A stretch of DNA of 64,000 nt from Isoetes taiwanensis (taxonomy: Eukaryota > Streptophyta > Lycopodiopsida > Isoetales > Isoetaceae): the NCBI GenBank assembly GCA_021234155.1, contig JAJEKV010000032.1, forward strand, positions 11,848,099 through 11,912,098, given 5' to 3'. Position 1 is the first letter of the stretch; each line of letters starts with the position of its first letter. Both the position numbers and the translations under genes were made by a program. Positions 33,405 to 43,955 of this stretch are shown piece after piece. The notes beneath the pieces are model-generated. The model was given only the letters and a program-made list of their open reading frames with translations, did no database searches and was not told the DNA's origin.

Positions 33405-34351
33405 CTGCAAAACATTTTATCTTCATATGATGGTCCAATTCCCTTATTGTTTCCAAGGAGGTTTCTTGAGATTGCAGAAGTCCACCAAATATATACTGAA
33501 CTAAAGTTGTTAACTGTGAACGTGGATCTACAACTTTCTCGCCCCCAGCCTCATCTAAACAGATTGACTGCATTGAGTCAATGGCAAATCTAGAAGAACA
33601 ATGAATGAAAAACATCACCGTCTTTGCTTATCTGTCTCTGTTCTGCTTCCTGCTTTGGAAAAAAATCATCCGGTAAGATCAAGCAACGCTGGAGTAAGAT
33701 ATTGGGAAAAAATCGCCAGAGTGTTCATGTTTGTCTAAAAAATCAAAGTTTTTCTGGAGTAAGATATTGAGTTCGTGTCTGTTTAAAAAATCAAAGTATC
33801 AATCCAGCACCACTCCTTTTAAATCGGCTTACCTTGAATGAATTGGAGCAGATTGGACTGGAACAGAGCGTGGATCTCGCTTCTTCTTGCACATAATCTG
33901 CTTCAAAATATAGAATACGATGCAAATCCAGAAGGAATAGGACCGAGAACCATGTCTGCATTCAACTGTGGGATAGTACTAAGTAACTGCTTGATTTTAT
34001 GACCCCCAGATAAAATTACAACAGCTAAAAACTTCGCATGCCTGTTCTGCATGCACGCTTCTAGCAATCCGTCTTACTAAGAATATTGGCAGCTTTGGCT
34101 CTACTTATATCGAATGAGTAATTCAAGCACAGAGAAGAATCCGGCGCCAGCGAAACACAGGGACCCTCGAAGTGTGGACCTCTGCAGAGTTTAACTAGTG
34201 GATCTTGCTTCTTGCCGAGAAGTGCCATAGACAGATTAGCTGGAGCCGAAGCCCAAATAGACGTAGAAGTTTGTCTTGGAAGCACCAGGCCTAGACGCAC
34301 TTGTGCAAAAAGTCTCAGAGGATGCCAGCAGTAGGAGTTACGCCAGGCCAT
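33405..34351 (-). CDS. unrecognised spliced gene, probable organelle-targeted protein (partial)
   Basis: The first exon starts at ATG 34351 ([17 protein letters not shown]...) with Arg/Ser/Leu and almost no acidic residues for about 45 residues, like a mitochondrial or plastid presequence. Its donor is uncertain (candidates GTTAAA at a CTA codon, or GTAAGA near 34080). Exon 33833-33897 ([19 protein letters not shown]) has acceptor GAAGCAG and donor GTAAGC, and joins in phase to exon 33405-33589 ([20 protein letters not shown]... [19 protein letters not shown]), which ends at donor GTGAAA. At least one later exon is required and not found. I do not recognise the protein. It is a divergent neighbour of nothing obvious: the DnaJ-type gene lies downstream in the same orientation. 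Confidence 0.55.
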
Positions 34352-34780
34352 CTCACCGCCATATCCCTAGACACGTTACGAGAATCTGACGGAGAGGACT
34401 GTCCACCAAACACGTGGCAACAAAAGAGAGAAATAGATTGCGGCCCAGAAACTTTTTGAGGGAACAAAAAAGAAAAAAGGAAAATTACAATATCAATTAC
34501 ATAGGTAGAGAAAAGGTGGGGAACATCGTACCCAACCTACCCGACCACAAACTCCCATCTTGCAAATAGCTTAGACTATACATTTATCAAATACATGTAG
34601 ATAGACATAAAATGAAAGGTTTGTCGATGGCACAGTTTTCGCTTCTCATCTAAATTAATTATTATTGGCTTTTCACACTAATATAAAGCTTGTCCACATA
34701 GACACTTTTTAGTTTTGGTTTTCTGAAAAAAAAACTCTAAAATACCCTTATGTATTGCTAATGTTGTCACAATGCCCCCT

Positions 34781-35123
34781 GGTTTTTAGGGTATTTTATG
34801 GAAATGACTATAACTTTTTGCTATGATCCAAGAGAATGTGTCCTTTAGATGCTTTATAGAGGAGAATGAGATCTTTCCATCAAAGTGAAGATCACCTGAA
34901 TCAGAGCCTAAAATCACAAGTTATGGTCTTCTAAATCTATTTTACATCCTTATAATTTTTTTTTATGTATTAAAAATATCATAACTTGTGATTTTGGACT
35001 CCGATTCAGAAAATCTTAGCTTTGATGGAAAAAGATATCATCCTCCTCTACATTGAATCTAAAGGACATTTTGACCATCACAAACAAAAGCTACGGTCTT
35101 CTCCATAAAAATATTCCCAAAAC
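34781..35123. repeat. long imperfect inverted repeat (hairpin), arms of about 146 bp
   Basis: Left arm 34781-34926 and right arm 34978-35123 pair over almost their whole length with about 50 bp between them. Matching landmarks include TCCTTTAGAT, CCATCAAAG and AAAATCACAAGTTATG. It may be a foldback MITE or a small-RNA hairpin. From 35130 to 37130 there is no recognisable gene: a (TTCTA)n microsatellite at 35344-35376 and clustered CATGCA motifs at 35660-35722. Confidence 0.85.
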
Positions 35124-37130
35124 TAGATCACGTGGCGTCCATGTCATCTAAATTTGATATAAGTTTTTGGATATTTTAATTTTGTAATCTACGGTGCTCA
35201 AAAATTAGATAGTCTACAGACAATAATAACTCCTCCTTTCCCCCTCTCTCTCTGTTTTGCTTCTTATTACCTAGTTAATTTCCTCCTAGCTCATTTCTGG
35301 AATGTGGTGTTGGTAAGTTATGCGGCCTAAAACTCTGTTCTCTTCTATTCTATTCTATTCTATTCTATTCTATTCTTCTTCCTCTTCTTGACTTGTTGAG
35401 ATCTATATAGAGAACTATGTGTCCCTATCAGAGCTTTTGTATTGCACAAAAGCAAATCATGTAGCTTCTGAAGCAAATGAAATGTTTATTAGAATATCAC
35501 AAAAAAATGCTTTATCTCGCAAAATGTATAAATATATAATCATTTTGCTAAGGTTTGCATGTGATTGTGTTGTTGTATTTATGTGAGGGTATGCCAGTAG
35601 TATATATAGAGGGCGTGGTGTATTTCTAGTTAGCTTTCACTCCCAATCTATAGTTTTGACACGCACACGTGCATGTAGTACATGCACACAATGCATGCAT
35701 ACAGTGCATGCATACCATGCATATTGAGCCCCTGTTTTACTTAATACCGTGCAAGGCACATGGCTTACTTTCTTTCGCGGCCATGCAGCTCTTTTCACAT
35801 GAGAGGCTTACATTTTCTCTAGCGTCAAAAAGCACCTAGGGATTGCAAAACCATGTGCAATCCTTCATATTCTATTATATTCCTTCATGTTCCCTTTTCT
35901 CCAAGATAATCAACTTCTCATTGTTTTGAGGTTGTTGGCATATTTACTTGCTCTTGAATTTGCATTAGCATGTAGTCAATGGTTTTGTAATCATGGTTAC
36001 TTCCATGAGTTCTAATGTAGCCATATCATTGTTTTGTTGTGGTGTTATGGAACAAAATGTGACTCTATGGCTTTTTGATAAACATCGATTGTAGGTGTTG
36101 CTTTATTGAGTTGGGTCTAACTATATCACGCTATTACAGTAGCTTCAACTCCCATTACTTGAATTTACTGATGTCCCTCTTCCTTATGATTTCATTACAA
36201 CTGTTTTGTATACCAAATGCTCTCAAGTATTTCCATTATTCAGCAAGTGAATAAGAAGCCACAACTAGTGGTGTGGTTTGTTTTGTAGCCTTGGTGTTTT
36301 TGAAACACATGATCATATATTGATAGGTCTATGCATTCATTATTATTCTTAATATGATTGACGGATTATATTAATGATCACATTCCAAATTCTTCTACAA
36401 AAAATATTCTATGATCCATTTTCTAAGTAGTTCCACTGCATCATTTTACTTACGATGGAATCCATCTTTTACAAAATAACCCTTAGGCCGAAGGGCCAAT
36501 TTTTTTTTTTTATACATGCATAGCCCATTATATCTATTTATATTATTAATATCACATATTACACCATCGAACATGACATCCCAGATATTAGGATATTGAA
36601 CCATTGAATTAATCCTCTCAGACATTCCCCCTGGCCCCTCCTCCCCTTCCCAAAAGTTGTTTTTGTTGATATTCGTACAGAGCATCCAGCGGAGCCCCAA
36701 ACATATATGCTTGTACATTGTATAATGCGCTTTACAACCCTTTTTTTTTAATTCTGTATTTGACTGATTGTTAACTAAATCTTGCTAAAAAATGAGTCGC
36801 ATTTGATGATCACGGGGGGGTTTGGGAGGTTCAATTCAACGAACGCACTAAGTAGCTATAATAGCATGCGTGATGAAGATAAATAAATAGACATTATTTC
36901 AAGGTCCACAGCCAGGCGAATTCAGATTGTTTGGTGTCTTGAAAGCATGTGGTTGTGTAGGCGCCATAAAACACAGTAGATTTATTCATACATAGGTAAT
37001 TGCAAGGTGAATTTCAACATTCTATTGTGGTAAGAATAGAATAGAATAGAATGCTATTGTGGTAAGGAACACTCCTAAAAATATTTAAGGCTTGGAGGAG
37101 GCATCTATAGTATTTGAGATTTTTTAGAGG

Positions 37131-37590
37131 GTCAAAGATAATGTTGTATACAATGCCATGATTTCAGGATATGCACGGGATAAAGGCCTCCTTGCTCTAA
37201 AATTATTTGGCACCATGTATCATGAAGGAATAGATCTAAATGATTTCGCCTTCTCAAGCATTTTGAAAGCATTTTCTCAAGTATTCATGAACTGGTCATT
37301 GATAAGGAATTTGAGTTCAATGTCATGATTGATAGTACCCTTGTTCACATGTATATTGATTGTGGAATTTAACAAAGGCATGCCAAGTCTCACCTCTTGA
37401 TTAAATTTCATGACCAGATGCATCATAAGCAATTGTTTCCAGACAGGCTAACATATTCAGGCATATGTCAGATAAGTGCCATAGGTCTGTGTAGGCAAAT
37501 CTATGAATCAATTGTTGAAATGGGGAATAGGTTTGTTGATATGTATGTGCAATGTCATAATCTTCGTTACATTTTGACAACATGCAACAA
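37131..37590 (+). pseudogene. PPR (pentatricopeptide repeat) protein remnant
   Basis: At 37137 a frame reads DNVVYNAMISGYARDKG...ALKLFGTMYHEGIDLNDFAF and SSILKAFSQ, one clear 35-residue plant PPR unit. After breaks come VMIDSTLVHMYIDCGI-like text and, at 37397-37560, RQIYESIVEMG and FVDMYVQC. The spacing matches PLS-class RNA-editing PPR proteins. Stops and frameshifts show it is dead. No DYW or E domain is seen. From 37760 to 39460 I recognise nothing else. Confidence 0.7.
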
Positions 37591-39469
37591 AAAATATGGC
37601 AGCATTGAATATCTTGAAAACAAGTGCAATATAAGGGCCAGAGAATCATGTAGAACACTCTTTTATACATCCTATATCATATTAGCAAGCTTCCAAGATC
37701 GAAGATCTCTTGAATGTGGCACTACCTTCCAACTTCTACATAAGACCTTGGATTCCTAGAGTTGTGAATCACAATTTGATTATGCGTAATACAAACATGT
37801 TTGGATAGTCCAATCAAACTTATCTTCTTCTTGACAAGATTTTCACAAAAGTCTAGCTTTTGCTTGTATGATTGACTGGCTGTTCAAAATGGGCAAATGT
37901 TGAGCAGCACAAAACTGCTTGTTATTGCCTCTCATACAAGTGCACTTAGAAACTATGAGTTGTTAAATATCCCTTTGCACATCTCGTGAGTGTCTTAGAT
38001 AGTCGTTGCTTGACATTATATGTCCTCTATATTGAACAAACTCTAGCTATTGGGCACCATTATCTTGTTATCAATATTGGTACCCATGATGAGGTAAGGA
38101 TTAAACCTTGAAAATTACATTACATTGCCATTTTCATATGATAGTGCTTAGAAATATACTACATTTTCTGGTGTCATTCTAAAGTCTTTCTTCAAGTTTC
38201 TTTTTGCATGCCCCAATTGCTTTATGGTTTGATGCATAGAAGACAAGTCATGAACCTCCCTATAAGCTTCTACAATGCATTAAACTAGATTACCACTTGG
38301 CTAATAAGTGTGAAGAAGCTATTACAAATGCCCTCAATGTAGTTATGTGACTAAATGACTTGGAGAGCACCAACAAGGTGATGCAAAATCTGCTCAAACA
38401 AGCTCCCATAGACATGTTTGGTATGACCAAACAGAAAATCTTAACTTTGTGTCCAAGAAATGGTTTGATGTTGATTGTGTCGCCGTAAAACAATATAAAA
38501 GATTGGTTAGAGCTAAAAGGAGGCAATAGATACCGGAACATATATAACAATAAAGAGCTAATCCAAAAAGGTTTTAGTCTCTTACTAAAATAAAAAATGA
38601 CATTGGCAAGATTTCTGAAGTAGATTCAATTGGTTGTCTTACTGAGTTATACACAACACTTGTATCCACACAAATGCAAGCCGACATACTAGAATGCCTG
38701 AGGGTTATTTGATGAGATAGATGTCAAAGATGCACTAGTAGAATGGCAAATGGGAAGCCATTAGATGCTTTTGGGCTTATGTGTGAACTTATGAAATGGG
38801 GTGGTGAGGACATATGTAAGGATCTCGCTGCAATGTGCAATTCTGCGCTATTGGAAGGTAATTTCCACTTGAACGCACAAAAACCTTGATTTATCACATA
38901 TATGATCTATTGACACCATCCTTGTCATTGACATTTTTTACATCCTTATTGCAACCTTGTCAAGATATTTCTTTTGGATCCTTTGTTCTCGCTAGCCATA
39001 TCACCAACCTCAAGCATTCTACTCTAACATTGACCTCTCATCCTTCTTCTCCCCATCCTTGGCCATAACCTTACCTTCGCCTTGGACCCTGTGGTTAATT
39101 CTTGTTGCATTTGTTCCATGCCCGCCATTCATCTTTTCTTTCGCTACGTGACTCGCAACTCGACTCAACACTTGGACGTTTCTCAGCGGCTTGGCTTATA
39201 GCTAAGGAAGTTCTCTAGTAGTCGACCGGTTTTTGTGTTCCTTGCGAATCCATTACCAGAATAGCATCGATCTGAGTCCTCGGATTGCCATTCTGGGCAG
39301 GGACGAGCTATTATATAAGTATGCTCCATATTCGAGGCCGGTTATTGGCGTCTTCTCACAACAGCACTTCTCTCCTTGCCCATCGCTTCCCTCCCTACCT
39401 GCCCTGATCTGATTGGGAGCTTGTTTATTGTTTTTCACATGTGTCTATGTTCATTACTACCTATTGTCG

Positions 39470-39665
39470 TCCAGCCACCGGGTGTTGCTATAATAATGTT
39501 TTTACACCTGCATGGTGATGCCCGGTGATGCCTTTTTCTCCACCTCTGGGTGATGCTGTTTATTTCCACCCTGAGGGTGATGCAAATTTCCTTTTTATCA
39601 TGTTCTTTCTTCCACCCGCTGGGTGATGCTTTTTCTCTCCACCCTCTGGGTGATGCTATCCTCTC
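39470..39665. repeat. minisatellite with CCACC...GGGTGATGC units
   Basis: At least six imperfect units built on CCACC(C)TCTGGGTGATGC separated by T/C-rich spacers of 10-30 bp. Units are partly self-complementary (CCACCC/GGGTG). There is no coding sequence from here to 42515. Confidence 0.75.
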
Positions 39666-40710
39666 TTCTGCCATGTATTGTTGATTTCTCCTCATTACTA
39701 ACCACTCACATCAGTTTTTTTGGGTGCTTGTTGTTGTGCAGCTTGTCGCTTCACCGTCATGCACGTTCGTGTTCTCCTAACTATTAATGGGTGCCTTCTA
39801 TGTGTTCCATTTCTTTTGCAGATATTATACTATCTCACAGGTTCACTCCCTCTTGCGTATGCCATCGGCCCACTTCCTTTGATTCTCCAGGCAACCATCC
39901 AAGATTGTTGGCGACCATTTCTCATTAGGGTTTTCCTTGAAAACCCGAAAGGGCAGGGTTTTTCATCCCGATGAGAAGTTGTCGCCATTACCCTTCTATG
40001 CTGCCTATGCACATTTTCTTCCTTATAGGGTGACATTGTTCATCTGATCAGCTCCCCATCTATATTATTCAAATATTGTATACTACTGCTGTGATGAATG
40101 ACAAGCCAGTTTTTTGTGTTCCTTGCGGCTTAGAGAATAGAATAGAGCAAACATGTGGCAAAAAATTAGCCTTTGCTTAGTGACACGTGTCTACTAACTA
40201 AAGAGACTTCCATCCTATAAACAGAAGACGTTCCTAGCATTTCATCAGATTGAAACAATTCGATTATTAGTGTGAGCGCTTTGTCCTCGCTTCATTCCCC
40301 ACATTTAAGGTATATATTTTGCAGATATGTTATTGTTCAAGTTTAGGTTGTTTGGTACTAAATGAACATTTTCCTTTTATTTATCTTTATTTATTCTAGT
40401 TGATGAATGTATAATGTTTGTGCTTTGAACTATTGGGTATGTGTAAATCAAAATTCCATTGAAGTAGAGATGCCTATAGATACCAATTTGAGAACAGGAG
40501 ACAATAACACGGGTCTGCTTAAATCTCATGCATCATGGAAACATGAAACAATAGTGCACATTCAAGTTTATGTGTTCTGGAATTGATACACATTTGTTGC
40601 TACACATAATTCCAGCTAGTAACCGAGTTAAAAGAGAACAGGGGGTGGGGAAAGAGAAATGTTCGTGGCGGCCTTGCTAACAAGTGAGTTGAAAGAGAAT
40701 AGGGGGTCGA

Positions 40711-40760
40711 GAAAGAGAAATGTTCGTGGCAGCCAAGGCCCCCGTGATAAATTTCTTGTG
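40711..40760. repeat. palindromic 45-bp repeat, copy 2 (inverted)
   Basis: Reverse complement reads CACAAGAAATTTATCACGGG... ACGAACATTTCTC, matching 33117-33163. A partial tandem copy with AGAAATGTTCGTGGCGGCC lies at 40655-40680. Together the two main copies could be outward-facing terminal repeats of a 7.6-kb element, but no target duplication is evident. Confidence 0.55.
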
Positions 40761-42515
40761 TTACTTAATGTATTGAGTAATGGCCTTGACTAAGACATTA
40801 CTAGCTTATGGTATCTATACATGAGGATATTAGTAGGTCTCTAGCTAACTTAATCTCTTCCAAACATGGATAATAGTCAAGAGGACAAGATATATAAACC
40901 ATAAACAAAAGCAAGCCTACTTGCAGAGTGACTCACAAGGTAAGGCCATCGTGAAGGCTCAGAAATGACTATATATAGCAAAAATTATAATCCAGATAAA
41001 GCTTACAAAGAAAATAAAGGCAATTGCGCAATCTCGCTCTCTATGATAAAGTTTTAAAAACTTGTGAATGAGAGAGTAAAAATCATGTTGTGATTGAGGC
41101 TAAGCTGAGCAACTTCTTGGAGGGTCACTCAATGCAAAGTTCACATTGAGATCACTGCCAAGTATGGTTCTCAGAAGAAACACGGGTAGTTGAGGAACCT
41201 ACACAAGAGGATGCATCCAATTTCATCCTCAAGTTCAACAGCGGCTGCATCGCAGCCACCATTGATCCTTATTCAAGAACGGTTCCAGCTTTCCTAGGCA
41301 AAGATAAAGAAAAACTCAGGTATCTGGAGAAAGATCAAGCCAGTAAAAATAGATATCTGTATGGCCAATGGTGTGCATTATATCTTATAGACACGTCAGC
41401 GACGGTTCCACGTCATAGCTACGTCGGCGCAATGCGACCATATTTGGTGCTGCGATTCTCTTTGAAGTTCAACTGTGTTGTGACACGGCGCTGCGCTCAA
41501 ATCTGTCAATTGTAAGTTTCTCCTTGCTTTTCTTACAGGCGCTCACTAAAATTGAGTTGTTTCCTTGCTACTGTTCTGTTTAATCCCTTTTGTATAAAGT
41601 TTCCATTGTGCAGCGGAACTATTTTAACTCACTCTACCAATACATGCTTTTTAAATTTCTGAAGACCCTATTCGTCCCACCCTATCCTGCTCTTGGAATT
41701 AACTAACTGGTGATAAGAAGTTTTGTTGCACATAATAAACCATAGTAGCTGAATCATGTGGGCAATTTGGGGCATTGCCAGGAAACTTTTCACTAAAGCT
41801 CATTGAGATATTGAGAATGCTGATTTGGAAAAGTAGCTAGGTCTCATAGGCAAAACGCAATATTTTAGCGCACTGAAATATTTCTTGTCAGTCTTTGCTG
41901 ATATTGGCAAGTAAAAAGGTTTCTTTAACGAGATTCTCGTGAGAAAGATTAGCAAAGCACACTGCAAAGAATGTTCAAAGTCGTGTAATAGGTTGCAGGT
42001 AATTATTGGCAAAACTTTGAGGTATTTTGTAAACTTAAAGTGTGTCTACTATCCTGTTTGTTGGGAATCTAAAAGATTAACAAGATGTAACCATGAGTTG
42101 AAGCTTCTAGCAGATCTTTAGCATTTCTGTGCAATTACATCACGAACTAAAAGCATGGTTGACCATCAATATATGCACTGACGTAAGGAGCTTAGAAACT
42201 GATTTTATACCATATTCCCATGAAACAGCGACAAAGCAGCTAAGAAAATGGGGTCAATGCACGTCTGTTGGAAAACCAAGAATACTTTAATGGGGAGTGG
42301 TTTTAATGGTGGAACTTCAGATAGAATTGTACAAAGTAAAAAGCACCTTCTGCTTGGAGGCAATAGTCATGCAAAATCTAAGAGGGGGAGAAGGGACGAT
42401 CTTGTTTTGAAAGTCCTAGAAGAAATGGCTTGTTGTAATACGTATATCATAAAAAGTCATAAATGCAATATACATTTATTTCATGGCATAACTGTGTTAT
42501 AATTATATTTTGCAG

Positions 42516-43955
42516 GTTGTGACCAATGATGACAATGGTAACCAGCTTGCCATGAATTCATTGCCTCTTACAGGAGTAGCTTCTATTTCAAACATATGTT
42601 TCCCCACCAACTTGTGTTTTGGAAGAATTGAACTTTCTGCATCTCTTCTTGGAAGAATTGAATTTTCTGCACCTCTGCGTTCTACTTCAAGGAGAGAAAG
42701 GGCATTCAGTACTATAACTCTAGCAAGAGGTGAGATAAGTCTTGGTTGGAATGGATCTGTTGGTAAGCTGCCAAATACAGGATGGCAAAGAGAGGTTATA
42801 ACTTCCAGCTCTAGTCTACTAAGTGGGCAGCAACTTGCCCCCTTTGGGCAGGGAAGAAAGCTTGCAACTTGTCGCCAGTCTCGTAGAAGAACGACTGTAT
42901 TTGGTATTTTACGGACGGAGTTAGTTTGGTGTTTGAATTTGCCCAGGTCACTCTTGTCACAAGGTTGGAAGCAATCTACTATTTCCAGTTCATGTACTGT
43001 AGGGCTCAAAGCTTTGAGTAAAGGATTCTTTCTGCATCATGTTCCAGGTCAACTAACACCTTCAGTTGTTTTTCATCCGCCGTTTTGTGGATACTTGCCT
43101 CTAAAACGAAATATAAGACCCTCTACAGCAATTTATGCTTTTCATGATGTAGTAGAGGGTCTCTTAAAGTTCTCAGTCCTTCAGCAATCAGCTCTAGAAA
43201 ATCATAAGCTTTTACCACCTGCTATCCAAAACTTTTTACGCAAATATTTTTCTGACGGTATGAATCATCAGCCTGACCTTAATAATACAGCTCATTCTGT
43301 GACATCAGAAGAGCTGGGATCGTTAGAGGGTCTTGCAGTTTGGCTTGAGGAAAGGCTTCCTTCTGGGAGTTCACAGCTGAAGCTTTGGGGAAGGAGTCCT
43401 GGTAGCAAGCCTTTGGCCAACCTGTGGTATGAACTCCTTGAAGGTGAAATTTCGCTAGAGGATTCCAGGCCGCCAAAGAGAATGGTGAATGTGGCAAGTG
43501 TACTCATAAAAAATGATCTAGGTCAGACTCTGCTGGAAGCTTACCAGGAAATGGCTGATGGAAGAATACGAAATAGGAACAGACCTCTTTCTGAGAAAAT
43601 GCGTCCCGGTGAGAATGTTAAGGAAGCATGTCTGAGGGGAATAGCTGAAGAGCTTGGCCAGATGGGCCACCCAGACAAGGTGATTATTATTCATGATTCT
43701 TATAGGAAGGAAGAAGAAGAACGTGAATCGTTTTCATATCCAGGTTTATTGACTAGGTACGTAATACATACAGTTGAGGCACATGTAAAGAACTTGCCCC
43801 AGACAGAATTTTTCACTGAAGAAAATGAGACAATTCAGACTGCAGCTTTAGTGGGAGCATCAGGGAGTGAAGGACGAGAGCCTACTGTTTCGGATCACAC
43901 TGTTGGTGTGAAAAGACATTTTTGGAGGTGGATTAAGTTTCCTGACCAAATATGA
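42516..43955 (+). CDS. Nudix-hydrolase-like protein, large 3' exon
   Basis: A 480-codon open exon follows acceptor TATTTTGCAG (42506-42515); the first in-frame ATG is at 42552. The upstream exon is not identified. The N-terminal 180 residues are Ser/Arg-rich and contain a duplicated FGRIELSASLLGRIEF unit. From about residue 190 the sequence is conserved-looking: VFHPPFCGYLPLKR, AIYAFHDVVEGLL, then LWYELLEGE and a Nudix-type core with RMVNVASVLI, RPGENVKEACLRGIAEELG (43602-43656) and a basic C-terminus (HFWRWIKF). The Nudix box normally reads GX5EX7REUXEEXGU. Here the first Glu of RE is Gly (RGIAEELG) while EE is kept, as in some plant Nudix-like proteins, so hydrolase activity is uncertain. 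The frame is intact, so this is probably a working gene. Confidence 0.7.
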   Translation, partial: VVTNDDNGNQLAMNSLPLTGVASISNICFPTNLCFGRIELSASLLGRIEFSAPLRSTSRRERAFSTITLARGEISLGWNGSVGKLPNTGWQREVITSSSSLLSGQQLAPFGQGRKLATCRQSRRRTTVFGILRTELVWCLNLPRSLLSQGWKQSTISSSCTVGLKALSKGFFLHHVPGQLTPSVVFHPPFCGYLPLKRNIRPSTAIYAFHDVVEGLLKFSVLQQSALENHKLLPPAIQNFLRKYFSDGMNHQPDLNNTAHSVTSEELGSLEGLAVWLEERLPSGSSQLKLWGRSPGSKPLANLWYELLEGEISLEDSRPPKRMVNVASVLIKNDLGQTLLEAYQEMADGRIRNRNRPLSEKMRPGENVKEACLRGIAEELGQMGHPDKVIIIHDSYRKEEEERESFSYPGLLTRYVIHTVEAHVKNLPQTEFFTEENETIQTAALVGASGSEGREPTVSDHTVGVKRHFWRWIKFPDQI

